Positions 47,964-57,128 of a stretch of 64,000 bases of DNA are shown here, in pieces. Each line of letters starts with the position of its first letter. Within the stretch, counting starts at the first letter, position 1. The translations under genes were made by a program, and so were the position numbers. The notes below the pieces were generated by a model. It made no database searches, had not been told where the DNA came from, and was given only the letters and a program-made list of their open reading frames with translations. The stretch is taken from the NCBI RefSeq assembly GCF_004323735.1, contig NZ_CP036455.1, positions 2,289,101 to 2,353,100 of the forward strand, written 5' to 3'. The DNA is from Streptomonospora litoralis (GTDB taxonomy: Bacteria > Actinomycetota > Actinomycetes > Streptosporangiales > Streptosporangiaceae).

Positions 47964-49116
47964 CATCCGCGCCGCTGTCGCCGACATGTACGCCCGCGGC
48001 GAGACGTTCGCCCTGGCCACGGTCATCGACACCTACCACAGCGCGCCGCGCGAGGCCGGTGCCGCGATGGCCGTGGGCCCCGGCGGCGAGGTCGCCGGCA
48101 GCGTGTCCGGCGGCTGCGTGGAAGGGGCGGTCTACGAACTGGCGCAGGAGGTCGTCGCCACCGGCGAGGCCGCCCGCGCCACGTACGGCGTCAGCGACGA
48201 CGACGCCTTCGCCGTCGGGCTGACGTGCGGCGGAACCCTGCACGTACTCGTCGAACCGGTCGACCCCGCGCACCACCCGCACCTGGGCGGCGTCCTCGCC
48301 GACATCGAGGCGCACCGCCCGGTCGCCGTGGCCACCGTCGCCGGAGGGCCGGGCCGCGTCGGCGCGCGCCGGGTGATCCGGCCCGACCGCGCGGAGGGCG
48401 ACCTGGGCGGCAGCCGCCTGGAGGCCGCCGTCGACGACGACGCCCGCGGAATGCTCGCCCAGGGCAGCACCGGCATCTTGCGCTACGGCGCCGACGGCCA
48501 GCGCCGCGGCGACGAACTTGAGGTGTTCGTGCAGTCCTTCGCGCCTTCGCCCCGCATGCTCGTCTTCGGTGCGATCGACTTCGCCGCGGCGGTCGCCGAG
48601 ATCGGCGCCTACCTGGGGTACCGCGTCACCGTCTGCGACGCCCGGCCGGTCTTCGCCACCGCGAAGCGCTTCCCCCGCGCCGACGAGGTGGTGGTCAAGT
48701 GGCCGCACGTGTTCCTCGGCGAGATCGAGGCCCAGATCGACGAGCGCACCGCCGTCTGCGTGCTGACCCACGACCCCAAGTTCGACGTGCCGGTCCTGGA
48801 GGTGGCGCTGCGCACCCCGGCCGGCTACATCGGGGCGATGGGCAGCCGCCGCACGCACGAGGACCGCCTGGCGAGGCTGCGCGAGGCGGGGATCGAGGAG
48901 CACAAGCTCGCGCGGGTGCGCTCGCCCATCGGGCTCGACCTCGGCGCGCGCACGCCCGAGGAGACCGCAGTGTCCATCGCCGCCGAGCTGATCCAGACCC
49001 GCTGGGGCGGCAGCGGGCGGCCGCTCTCGGCGACCACCGGCCGCATCCACACCGAACCGCTCGCGGCCGCCGGCGTCCGCGACGACGAGGCCGTGCCCGC
49101 GGCGCGCTCCAGCTGA
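47956..49116 (+). CDS. XdhC/CoxF family molybdenum-cofactor insertion protein
   Basis: 386 residues. N-terminal XdhC domain with PREAGAAMAVGPGGEVAGSVSGGCVEGAV (conserved Cys) and a C-terminal Rossmann part ending GYIGAMGSRRTHEDRLARL and SPIGLDLGARTPEETAVSIAAELI. XdhC proteins bind the molybdenum cofactor and protect or load the sulfurated form into xanthine- or CO-dehydrogenase-type enzymes. GTG start inside the end of the VWA gene. No such enzyme is encoded in this window. Confidence 0.95.
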   Translation: MRDIRAAVADMYARGETFALATVIDTYHSAPREAGAAMAVGPGGEVAGSVSGGCVEGAVYELAQEVVATGEAARATYGVSDDDAFAVGLTCGGTLHVLVEPVDPAHHPHLGGVLADIEAHRPVAVATVAGGPGRVGARRVIRPDRAEGDLGGSRLEAAVDDDARGMLAQGSTGILRYGADGQRRGDELEVFVQSFAPSPRMLVFGAIDFAAAVAEIGAYLGYRVTVCDARPVFATAKRFPRADEVVVKWPHVFLGEIEAQIDERTAVCVLTHDPKFDVPVLEVALRTPAGYIGAMGSRRTHEDRLARLREAGIEEHKLARVRSPIGLDLGARTPEETAVSIAAELIQTRWGGSGRPLSATTGRIHTEPLAAAGVRDDEAVPAARSS

Positions 49117-49334
49117 GCCCGACCGGCGGGCCCGGATCGCGCCCGCGCGGCGGAGGCGGCGCGACACGCCCGGGCGCAATCCGCGCGGACGGCCGGATGC
49201 GGACAGCGGTTGCGGTAACCCCGCTCGCCGATGTGCCGCGATCTACCCGCACGCGGGCCGTTTCGGGATCCACCCGGCCCCGGCGGCCGCCCACGGCGAG
49301 CCGCGGCGGGGGGTCGGCGTGGCATCATCGCGCC

Positions 49335-49973
49335 ATGACGACACGCGAGCAGAGCGACGCCGGCGCGAGCGACACGCCGATCGCCGGGATGCTGCTGGCC
49401 GCGGGGCAGGGGAGCCGACTGGGCCGGCCCAAGGCGCTGGTCGAGGTCGCGGGGGAGCGGCTGGCCGACCGCGGCGCCCGCATGCTGCGCGAAGGCGGCT
49501 GCGCACCCGTCTACATCGTGACCGGAGCCGCCGAGGTCGACGTGGAGCGCGCTGCGGCCGTACACAACCCCGACTGGGAGACCGGGCTGGGTTCGTCGCT
49601 GCGGGTCGGGCTGGAGGCTATGCCGGGCGACGTCGACGCGGTCGTCGTCGCGCTGGCCGACCAGCCGTTCGTGAGCGCGGCCGCGGTGCGGCGACTGCTC
49701 GCGGCCTACGGCGACGGCGCACGCGCCGCCGTCGCGACCTACGCGGGCAACCTGCGCAACCCCGTGCTGCTGGCCCGCGAGCACTGGCCCAGCGTCCACG
49801 CCCTCGCCGAGGGCGACGTGGGAGCGCGCCCGTTCCTGCGGGCCTACTCCCACCTGGTGACCACCGTTCCCTGCGACGACGTGGCCAGCCCCGACGACAT
49901 CGACACCCCCGAGGACCTCATGCGGCTGCAAACCGTCCTGGACGGTCCCGCAGCCCCGCCCTCCGCGGACTGA
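49335..49973 (+). CDS. mocA: MobA-like nucleotidyltransferase (molybdenum cofactor cytidylyltransferase type)
   Basis: 212 residues. GMLLAAGQGSRLGRPKALVEVAGERL is the NTP-binding N-terminus and VVVALADQPFVSAAAVRRLL the metal-binding loop; NPVLLAREHWPSV and DIDTPEDLMRL follow. Members add CMP to molybdopterin for the hydroxylase class, which fits XdhC upstream. It starts 219 bases after xdhC on the same strand, so it may have its own promoter. Confidence 0.87.
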   Translation: MTTREQSDAGASDTPIAGMLLAAGQGSRLGRPKALVEVAGERLADRGARMLREGGCAPVYIVTGAAEVDVERAAAVHNPDWETGLGSSLRVGLEAMPGDVDAVVVALADQPFVSAAAVRRLLAAYGDGARAAVATYAGNLRNPVLLAREHWPSVHALAEGDVGARPFLRAYSHLVTTVPCDDVASPDDIDTPEDLMRLQTVLDGPAAPPSAD

Positions 49974-50001
49974 CCCGCCCCCCGCGCATCCCCGCCGCGG
50001 G

Positions 50002-50919
50002 TTACGACGAGCCGGCCTGCGGCTCGGTGCGGGCGATGCCGAACCGCGAGCGCGTCTCCTCGCCCGGCTCCAGCACTATCAGATCGGTGCCCGAGGAGAA
50101 CGCGTCCGGCGGGCACGTCATCGGCTCGACCGCCAGCCCGCGCCGGTGCATCCCCTCGGGCAGGCCCTCCGCGCTGAACACCTGCAGCCAGCCGAACGAG
50201 GCGTCGGCCCACACCGCCACCGCTGCGCGTCCGAAGGACAGCACCGTCCACGCCAAGCCGTCGGAATCGCGCTCCAGGTCGGTGAACGCGGTGTCGAACG
50301 CCGTCGGACCGATCGGGCGCGGAGTGCGGAAGTCGTGCTCGGTGCCCGCGACCGGCTCGGGCGGTCCCGCCGGGAGCAGCCGCTCGTCGGCGGGCTGCCG
50401 GCTGCCGGCGGGCAGCCGCAGCACCGCGTCGTCCAGCGGCCCAGCGACGGCGAGGTAGGGGTGGGCGCCGGCCCCGTAGGGCGCGGCCGAGTCGCCGGCG
50501 TTGCGTGCCCCCAGGGTGACCGTGAGCCCCGAGGCGGCGTCGAGCTCGTAGACCGCGGTCAGCTCCAGGCGGAACGGGTACCCCGGCGCGCCGTCGAGGA
50601 GGCAGCTCAGCTCGGCCCGGTCCGATGCGATCTCCACCGGCAGCCACGGGCGCGCGTGGGCCAGCCCGTGCAGCGCGGTGCCGCGCTCCGGCTCGGTGAT
50701 CTCCAGCTGGTGCTCGACGCCTTTGAAGACGTAGCTGCCGTCACCGACCCGGTTGGGCCAGGGCGCCAGCAGCCGGCCTTCGAAGGCGGCGGGCTGGACG
50801 TCGGGCGGGCAGGTCCAGATCAGCTCCTCGCCGCCGTAGGCCAGGCGGCACATGGAGGCGCCCTGACGGCTCACGACCGCCTCGTAGTCCCCTGCCGTCA
50901 ACTCGATCGCGTCGCCCAC
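50002..50919 (-). CDS. Aldose 1-epimerase family protein
   Basis: 305 residues, beta-sandwich mutarotase fold. LIWTCPPDVQ, GRLLAPWPNRVGDG, GTALHGLAHARPW with a catalytic-type His, YGAGAHPYLAV with the second His, and LAVEPMTCPPDAF with the Glu base are in order. It would interconvert sugar anomers. GTG at 50919 is supported by the family N-terminus (DAIELTAGDYEAVV) and AAAGGG 11 bases upstream. Convergent with mocA (28-base gap). Confidence 0.9.
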   Translation of the reverse strand: MGDAIELTAGDYEAVVSRQGASMCRLAYGGEELIWTCPPDVQPAAFEGRLLAPWPNRVGDGSYVFKGVEHQLEITEPERGTALHGLAHARPWLPVEIASDRAELSCLLDGAPGYPFRLELTAVYELDAASGLTVTLGARNAGDSAAPYGAGAHPYLAVAGPLDDAVLRLPAGSRQPADERLLPAGPPEPVAGTEHDFRTPRPIGPTAFDTAFTDLERDSDGLAWTVLSFGRAAVAVWADASFGWLQVFSAEGLPEGMHRRGLAVEPMTCPPDAFSSGTDLIVLEPGEETRSRFGIARTEPQAGSS

Positions 50920-51054
50920 CGGTGCCCGCCCTTTCCGTTCCGTTACCGATCCCGGGCGATGATAGTGCCCCCGGGCCGCTCTCGGGGGCGCCGCACCGCA
51001 CCCGGCCCGCGGGCGTGACGAACGTCCCGCACCCGGCACCGCCCGGTCCGAAAG

Positions 51055-53742
51055 TCAGCCGAAGACGTTGTACAGCGGGATCAGCACGCCCGCGCCCACC
51101 ATCAAAAGGCCGGTGGAGCACAGGACGAGCAGCATCAGCAGCGAGCCCGCGACGGCGATCCGGTAGGACACCAGCCGGGAGCGAGCGGGCGACCGGCTCG
51201 CCGCCTTGCGGCCCAGTAGCACCAGGAGCACCCCGAGCAGGGCGGGCAGCCACCACTGGTCCTCCACGTCCCCGGGCAGCAGGCCCACCACGGCGCCGGC
51301 CGCGGCCGCGACCGCCGAGACGATCGGACTCGCGGTGAATTCGACCACCGCCGTGTAGGCGTCGGCGAAGGGACCGGGCCGGTCCGGGTAGAACCCGCCC
51401 GCGCGCAGCAGCCGGCCGAGCCCGTCGAGCAGGCCGAGAACGGCCGCGGGGTAGGCGAACCGGCGACCGCGCCCGGCACCCTGCGCCCGTTCGATCTGGC
51501 GCATGCTGCGATTGACGCGCGCGCGCTCCTTCTCCTCCCTGCGGCGCGCCTTGCGCTGCTCGACCTCGGTCAGCGGCCGCCCGTAGTGCGTGCCGTACCC
51601 GCCGTAGGGGGTGGTTCCCCAGGGCGCGCCCGAGGGGTCCGCGGGCTGCGCCGTGCCCGATCCCCCGATGCGGCCGCGCACCCGCTGCCAGCGGTCCGCC
51701 ACGGCGTCGGAGAAGGCCGCCCGGCGGTCGCGCCGCCGCGCGCGCCCCTCCTGCTTGTCGTGCTCGCGCTGGGCGGCGCCGATGCGCGCGGCCACCGGCT
51801 GCAGCAGCGAGGCGGCGACCAGGGCCGAGTTGGCGGCGAGCGCGCCAGAACGGCGGCTCAGCCCCGTGTCGCGCTGTCGGCGCCACCAGTCGACGTGCGG
51901 AGCCGGGCTGCGGTGGCGCGGATGCCACGACTGCGCGCGCAGCCGGCCCCGCTCGCGTCCGGCCGCGTCGGGGTCCAGTACGAGTTCGACGGCCAGCGCC
52001 CAGGCGCCGTCCCACGCGTGGCGAGGCAGGTCCGCGGCGCCGGCGGCCGCGGCCGGGCCCTCCGCCAGCCCCCGCACCGTCGCCTCGACCTGGCGCATGA
52101 TCAGCGGAACATCGTGCTGCACGTGCTCCAGCGGCGCGCAGCGGCCGACCCCCTCCGCGCGGCATCCGGGGTGGCCGCACCAGTGGCGCGCCGCCAGATC
52201 CAGAGCACCCAGCTCCAGCGCCTCCCGCAGTGCCGCATGCCGGCTGGCCCCGCCCCGGGCCAGCGCCAGCACACCCTCGGCGCCGACCTCCAGCCCGCGG
52301 AAGCGCGGCGGCATGCCCGGCACGAACCGGGCCGCCAGCGCGCTGATGGCCAGGTGCACCCGCTCGGGACGGGCGTCGAGGTCGGTGAGGTAGGCCCGGT
52401 CGAACGTGTAGTCGTTGACCTCCCGGTCCAGCCAGGTGCGCAGCGTCGGCCAGTGCGTACGCAGCCACACCTCGCCGCGGTCCCAACGGTCCAGCAGGTC
52501 GAACGCGAGGCTGGGCGGGTCGTCGTGGGAGGTGTCGGCGAAGCTGATGGGGGCGTGCCGGCGCGGCCGGGCGATGGTCGGCCGCCCCCCGGCCAGCCAT
52601 TCGCGTACCTCGGCGTGGCCCCAGCGCGCCGAGGGAGCGGGGGTGAGCAGGCCGCGCGCCAGCAGCCGCCAGGACTCGTCGGTGATGGCCGAGACGTCGA
52701 TCTCGGTGCTGCGCGCCGTCAGCCAGCTCTCACCGCGCTCGGGGCGCCGCCCGGTGAGCAGTTCGTGCACCATGACGCCCAGCGACCACCACGCCGCGGG
52801 GGCCTCGCGCCGGCCCTCCACGACCTCGGGCGCGGCGTAGGCCTCGGTGATCGCCAGCCCGCCGTAGACCCGGCTCATGGTGGCCCGCACGGCGCCGCCG
52901 AAGTCGGTCAGCGCGAACACCGGAGGGTCGCTGGAGCGGACCAGCAGGTTCTCCGGCTTGACGTCGGTGTGGTTGTGCTGCAGATCCTCCTGCCAGTGGC
53001 GCAGGCAGTCGGCGACCGCGGCGACCACGGCCCGCGCCGTGGCGTCGTCGACGGGGGACCGCTCCATCACCGACCGCAGCGAGCCGTCGGCGAAGTACTC
53101 CTGGGCCTCCCAGGCCACCTCCTCGTCCCACGAGCTGCGGGCCCAGCCGTAGCCGTCGATGGCGGGAGTGTGCGGGTCGCCCTCCCCGCGGGCGCGCAGC
53201 CGGTCGAGCAGTTCGCGGTTGATGTCGTGGCCGGGGCGGTAGACCTTCAGCGCGATCCGGCGCCCGGCCCGCTCGCCGGACGCACTCCGCTCGTGGCGGC
53301 GCCCGGCTTCGAGGGGCTCGGCGAGGTAGACGACGGCCTCACCCCCCGATCCGATGCGCTCCAGCACCGTGTAGCTGCGGCGCAGGTCCGCGGGCACCGC
53401 ATAGTCGATCTCGCCGGCCGGGCCCACCACCACCCGCGTGAGCAGACGCGGGAACCAGGCGAACAGGGGGGCGAGCAGTCGGCGCCACCACGGCGGCGCG
53501 GGGCGCTCGGCCGCGCCCTCGGCGGTGCGGGGGGTCAGCCCGGCGCGCGTCAGCGCCCGGGTATGGGGCCGGGTGTGGGCCCGCGTTCGACCGCTGTCGC
53601 CGGCACCCGGGCTCGCCCCGGTGCGCGGTCGCAGGACGCGGGTGACCCACCGGGTGCGGGCGCGATCGGCGTCGAGCCGGGTGGTCGTTCCGGCCGGCTC
53701 GACATTCCGGGTGGGTGAGTCGGGATCCCAGGACTCGGGCAT
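51055..53742 (-). CDS. Large Ser/Thr protein kinase with C-terminal membrane segments
   Basis: About 895 residues. A ~120-residue Arg/Thr/Pro-rich N-terminus with a hydrophobic patch (WWRRLLAPLFAWFPRLL) precedes the kinase domain (about 124-385): IGSGGEAVVYLAE glycine loop, Lys in RIALKVYRP, catalytic HTDVKPENLL (HTD replaces HRD), LTDFGGAV and YAAPEVVEG. After it come ~380 residues without a family I recognise, including a Cys/His cluster (HWCGHPGCRAEGVGRCAPLEH), a charged coiled stretch (EVEQRKARRREEKERARV) and three or four membrane spans at the end. The ATG at 53742 is assumed; a GTG ten codons earlier exists. Target unknown. Confidence 0.88.
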   Translation of the reverse strand: MPESWDPDSPTRNVEPAGTTTRLDADRARTRWVTRVLRPRTGASPGAGDSGRTRAHTRPHTRALTRAGLTPRTAEGAAERPAPPWWRRLLAPLFAWFPRLLTRVVVGPAGEIDYAVPADLRRSYTVLERIGSGGEAVVYLAEPLEAGRRHERSASGERAGRRIALKVYRPGHDINRELLDRLRARGEGDPHTPAIDGYGWARSSWDEEVAWEAQEYFADGSLRSVMERSPVDDATARAVVAAVADCLRHWQEDLQHNHTDVKPENLLVRSSDPPVFALTDFGGAVRATMSRVYGGLAITEAYAAPEVVEGRREAPAAWWSLGVMVHELLTGRRPERGESWLTARSTEIDVSAITDESWRLLARGLLTPAPSARWGHAEVREWLAGGRPTIARPRRHAPISFADTSHDDPPSLAFDLLDRWDRGEVWLRTHWPTLRTWLDREVNDYTFDRAYLTDLDARPERVHLAISALAARFVPGMPPRFRGLEVGAEGVLALARGGASRHAALREALELGALDLAARHWCGHPGCRAEGVGRCAPLEHVQHDVPLIMRQVEATVRGLAEGPAAAAGAADLPRHAWDGAWALAVELVLDPDAAGRERGRLRAQSWHPRHRSPAPHVDWWRRQRDTGLSRRSGALAANSALVAASLLQPVAARIGAAQREHDKQEGRARRRDRRAAFSDAVADRWQRVRGRIGGSGTAQPADPSGAPWGTTPYGGYGTHYGRPLTEVEQRKARRREEKERARVNRSMRQIERAQGAGRGRRFAYPAAVLGLLDGLGRLLRAGGFYPDRPGPFADAYTAVVEFTASPIVSAVAAAAGAVVGLLPGDVEDQWWLPALLGVLLVLLGRKAASRSPARSRLVSYRIAVAGSLLMLLVLCSTGLLMVGAGVLIPLYNVFG

Positions 53743-53946
53743 CGTGGTGGCGGCGTCCCTCGGGGTTCTCACTGCTGCGGCAACGCGGCGCCGGGGGCGG
53801 CGCCGCGCCGTGCTGACCCCTTACAGACTAGGTGAGGCGGTGCCCGGCGAGAGGCGCCTGAGACCCGGATTCATCCCTGATCCCGCCGGGGCCTGCGTCG
53901 GGACGGTTTTCGGACGGGTGTCGGTGGACGCATCGAGTCGGCTTGG

Positions 53947-54047
53947 CCCGTCTATCGTGAACTTATGGTCGCAGGTAAGCGCATTCCTCGGCCATAAGTT
54001 CGCGACCATCGCCGGATGGACCGGCATACCGGACATACCGGCGCCGG
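53947..54047 (+). repeat. Palindromic repeat module A, copy 3
   Basis: CCCGTCTATCGTGAACTTAT through GGCCATAAGTTCGCGACCAT and on to GACATACCGGCGCCGG. Over about 100 bases it matches the reverse complement of copy 1 (3914-4021) with only scattered differences. CAGCAGACCCGACCCGCC at 54054-54071 then repeats the end of module B copy 3. It lies in the 429-base gap upstream of the kinase gene, which holds no other feature that I can support. Confidence 0.85.
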
Positions 54048-54171
54048 GCCGCCCAGCAGACCCGACCCGCCCCCGCCAGACGTCCAACCGGTCGGCACCC
54101 GGCCCCGGTGACCGCGGGGACAAGTCCCGTGCGAGTGCGTGCGAGGTGAACGGGCGGTCGGGCCCGGAAGG

Positions 54172-54501
54172 TCAGTGGCCGCCCGGTTCCTCGTCTCCCG
54201 CGGGTGCGATGCCCAGCAGTTCGCAGGCGTCGCGGTACATCCGCACCACCTCGCGGCGGACCTGGCCGCGTTCGGTGAGTTCCTGCGACCAGGGGATGCG
54301 CACCGCCGCCTCGGCGCCGTCGACGGTCGCCAGGTAGTCGCCGCCCGCGGCGTCGACGCCGGTCATCCGCGCGGCGGTGGCCTCGGGAACCCCGCCCAGT
54401 GCGCGGCAGATGGCCAGGGTCTCCTGCGGATGGTCGCCGTTCATGTGGGCGGTGATCGCCGAGACGACCTCGGCCGTGAACGGTGTGGAGGGCACGGTCA
54501 T
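54172..54501 (-). CDS. DUF2470 domain protein
   Basis: 109 residues. EVVSAITAHMNGDHPQETLAICRALG and MTGVDAAGGDYLATVDGAEAAVRIPW match DUF2470, which is often the C-terminal domain of heme-oxygenase-like or split-barrel flavin proteins and binds tetrapyrroles in some; here it stands alone. ATG at 54501 has GGAGG eight bases upstream. It follows the YceI gene on the same strand. Confidence 0.85.
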   Translation of the reverse strand: MTVPSTPFTAEVVSAITAHMNGDHPQETLAICRALGGVPEATAARMTGVDAAGGDYLATVDGAEAAVRIPWSQELTERGQVRREVVRMYRDACELLGIAPAGDEEPGGH

Positions 54502-54632
54502 CGGGGGTTCCTCCGGCGTGGCTGTGTCGGGCGGACCCGCCGGAGCGGGCTCCGGGACGCGAGCGGGCCGCCGCCCGGCGGCGGCGCGACGAGCATATCC
54601 GCCGCGCCGCCGGAGCCTGGCCGGCGCCGCCT

Positions 54633-55178
54633 TCACCCCTCCTCGCGGGTGAACTCCGCGTCGATGTCGATCCTGATGCGGTCGGCCACGACCACGCCGC
54701 CGCCGTCCATCGGCATCTCGATGTCGACGCCGAACGCGCTGCGGCTGATCTCGGTCTCCGCGTGGAACCCGGCACGGGTCATGCCGTAGGGATCGCGTGT
54801 CACACCGTTGAACTCCAGCCGGAGCTCGATCGGGCGCGTGGTGCCCCGCACGGTCAGCTCCCCGTCGAGCAGGAAGTCCTCGCCCGAGGTGCGGATGCCG
54901 GTGGACTCGAACGTCCACTGCGGATGGGTGGCCGTGTCGAAGAAGTCCGCGGAGCGCACGTGGTTGTCGCGCTGCTCGTTGTCGGTGTTCAGCGAGTCGG
55001 CCTCGATGGTGGCGCGCACGTGCGACCGCAGCGGGTCCTCGGGCACGGTCAGCACGGCGTCGAACCGCTCGAACCGGCCGCGTACCCGGCTGACCATCAT
55101 GTGGCGTACCGAGAACCCGAGAATCGAGTGCACGGTGTCGATCCGCCAGGTGCCCGGTTCCAGCTGCTGATCGGACAT
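54633..55178 (-). CDS. YceI family lipid-binding protein
   Basis: 181 residues. PGTWRIDTVHSILGFSVRHMMVSRVRGRFERFD is the family signature, with VTIEADSLNTDNEQRDNHVRSADFFD-like and ELTVRGTTRPIELRLEFNG strands of the lipocalin-like barrel. YceI proteins bind polyprenyl chains; this one has no signal peptide and so is cytoplasmic, as usual in actinobacteria. ATG at 55178 with GGGGGAG a few bases before it. Confidence 0.93.
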   Translation of the reverse strand: MSDQQLEPGTWRIDTVHSILGFSVRHMMVSRVRGRFERFDAVLTVPEDPLRSHVRATIEADSLNTDNEQRDNHVRSADFFDTATHPQWTFESTGIRTSGEDFLLDGELTVRGTTRPIELRLEFNGVTRDPYGMTRAGFHAETEISRSAFGVDIEMPMDGGGVVVADRIRIDIDAEFTREEG

Positions 55179-55418
55179 GTTCTCCCCCTGCATTGCGCAT
55201 TGTCCGTATTCGTCGCTCAGTGTATCGGGGCGATCGCTTCCGGTGGCGGCGCGGCCGGTGTCCGACGTGCCGCGGGCGGCATGAGCGTTACGGCGGAGCG
55301 GCACCTGCAGGTGAATCGGGTGTTCCACCCCGGGCGGTGCGTCCGGTTGGCTAAGCTGGTCCGCGGACATCCCGACTGGGGCGGGTTCCGCCCCGACGAG
55401 CAGGAGCCTGAACCCGTC

Positions 55419-56135
55419 GTGAACCGCCCTACCATCACCGGAGCGCAGCGCTTCCGCGACGACGACGGCTCGGCCGACCCCGCCGTCGCCGCCCGGCTCG
55501 ACGCGTATTCGCGCGGTGAGGCCGGCGACCGCCAGGTGCTCGACGCACTGGGGGAGTCGCGTCTGCTGGTGCCGGTGCTCGCCGTGCCGGGCGAGGGCGA
55601 GGACAACGAGGGCGAGAACACTGCGGGGCGCACGCGCGAGAAGGCCGCCGACGTCGCTCTGCCGCTGATGGTCGGCCAGGACGGCCGCCGCGGCGTGCCC
55701 GCCTTCACCTCGGTCGGCTCCGCCCGGGCCTGGCGCGAGGACGCCCGCCCGGTCCCGGTCACCGCCGTCGACGCCTGCCGCGCCGCCATGGACGAGGGCG
55801 CCGACGCCGTGGTCGTCGACGTCGCCGGGCCCGTCACCTACTCCATCCGGGGGCGGTTCCTCACCACCCTGGCCGAGCACGGCACGGTGCCCGCACCCAA
55901 GGAGGATCCGCAGGTCCTCGCGCTGATCTACCGGGTCACCCACACCGAGTTCGGCATCGGCCGCGTGCGCGTGCACGAGTCCGAGCGGGCCGACATCGGC
56001 ATCCGCCTGGAGCTCGACCGGCGCGACGACGAGTCGCTGCGGCGCGTCGCCGACCGGCTCTCCACCGAACTCGCCCCCATGCTGCCGGGCGGGGTCGAGC
56101 TGAGCGCGGTCGTACGCGCCGAGCGCCGTGGCTGA
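55419..56135 (+). CDS. SseB family protein
   Basis: 238 residues. RLLVPVLAV, VALPLMVGQDGRRGVPAFTSVGSARAWRED and DEGADAVVVDVAGPVTYSIRGRFLTTLAEHG match the SseB N-terminal domain common in actinobacteria. Function unknown. The GTG at 55419 has CAGGAG 12 bases before it. It is divergent from yceI and followed at 71 bases by the prepilin peptidase gene. Confidence 0.82.
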   Translation: MNRPTITGAQRFRDDDGSADPAVAARLDAYSRGEAGDRQVLDALGESRLLVPVLAVPGEGEDNEGENTAGRTREKAADVALPLMVGQDGRRGVPAFTSVGSARAWREDARPVPVTAVDACRAAMDEGADAVVVDVAGPVTYSIRGRFLTTLAEHGTVPAPKEDPQVLALIYRVTHTEFGIGRVRVHESERADIGIRLELDRRDDESLRRVADRLSTELAPMLPGGVELSAVVRAERRG

Positions 56136-56193
56136 CTCGTCCCGCCGCCCCGGCTCCGCCAGCCCCGGCTGGGCACGGTTGCGCGGGATCGGC

Positions 56194-56199
56194 TAGCTT
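56194..56199 (+). promoter_or_regulatory. Candidate -10 for the prepilin peptidase gene, leaderless arrangement
   Basis: TAGCTT stands seven bases before the ATG, with no ribosome-binding site between, so the mRNA may begin at the start codon. Confidence 0.4.
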
Positions 56200-56206
56200 C
56201 CCGCCC

Positions 56207-57064
56207 ATGCTCGGAATCGCCGACGCCGCGCTGGCGCTGCTGCTGGCGGCCGCGGGCGCACCGGTCGGCGCGGCCGCGGGCCGCCTGGTCCCCCTGTTCG
56301 CCCGGCACGACCCCGGTCCCGACGACGACGCTCCGCCGCCCCCGCCCGCCTGCCCCGCCTGCGGAGCGCCGATCCCGTTCGTCGGCTGGCTGCCCGCGGT
56401 ACGCCTGCGCGGATTCGCCCGCAACGGGCGCTGCCCTGCCTGCGCCCGCTCCGTGCCGCCCTCAGCACCGCTCGCGGCCGCCACCGGCGTGCTCTTCGGC
56501 GCCGTCGGCCTGTCCGCGGGGGTGTCCGGGGCGGCGGCCGATCCCGTGTGGACGGCGGCGCTGCTGTTCTTCGCCGCGGTCGGCGCGCTGCTGGCCGCCG
56601 TCGACGTCCGAGTGCACCGGCTGCCCGACGCCATCGTCGGCCCGGCCTACCCGATCGCGGTCCCGCTGGTGTGCGGCGCCGCCGTGCTGGAGAGCGCCGC
56701 TGGCACCCCGGCCCCCGCGCTCTCCGCCGCCGACCTGGGCGCCGCCGCCTACCCGCTGGGCGGCCTGGCCGGCCTGGCCGCCTTCTACTGGCTGCTGTGG
56801 TTCATCCACCCGGCCGGGATGGGCTGGGGAGACGTGAAGATCGCCGGACTGGTCGGGCTGTACCTCGGGGCCGCCGGATTCGCCGCCGCGGTGGCGGGCA
56901 CCCTGGCCGCGTTCCTGGCATCCGCGGTCTACGGCGTGGTGCTCCTGGCGCTGCGCCGCGCCACCCGACGCACCCAGATCCCCTTCGGCCCGTTCATGAT
57001 CGGCGGCGCACTGGCCGTGCTGCTCGCCGGGCCGCACGCGGGCCTGCCGGGCCTGGCAGGCTGA
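56207..57064 (+). CDS. Type IV prepilin peptidase (A24 family)
   Basis: 285 residues with about seven membrane spans. Two CxxC pairs ([19 protein letters not shown]) in the cytoplasmic loop mark the methyltransferase-bearing form. The two catalytic aspartates lie in [16 protein letters not shown] and [18 protein letters not shown]. It would cut and N-methylate class III signal peptides of pilin-like proteins. None is encoded in this window, so its substrates are elsewhere. In actinobacteria this gene often stands before aroC, as here. Confidence 0.93.
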   Translation: MLGIADAALALLLAAAGAPVGAAAGRLVPLFARHDPGPDDDAPPPPPACPACGAPIPFVGWLPAVRLRGFARNGRCPACARSVPPSAPLAAATGVLFGAVGLSAGVSGAAADPVWTAALLFFAAVGALLAAVDVRVHRLPDAIVGPAYPIAVPLVCGAAVLESAAGTPAPALSAADLGAAAYPLGGLAGLAAFYWLLWFIHPAGMGWGDVKIAGLVGLYLGAAGFAAAVAGTLAAFLASAVYGVVLLALRRATRRTQIPFGPFMIGGALAVLLAGPHAGLPGLAG

Positions 57065-57128
57065 GCCGGCCGGCGGCCGGGGATACTCGATGTGCCCGCC
57101 CGCCCCCGCACGTGAAATGATCGGGACC

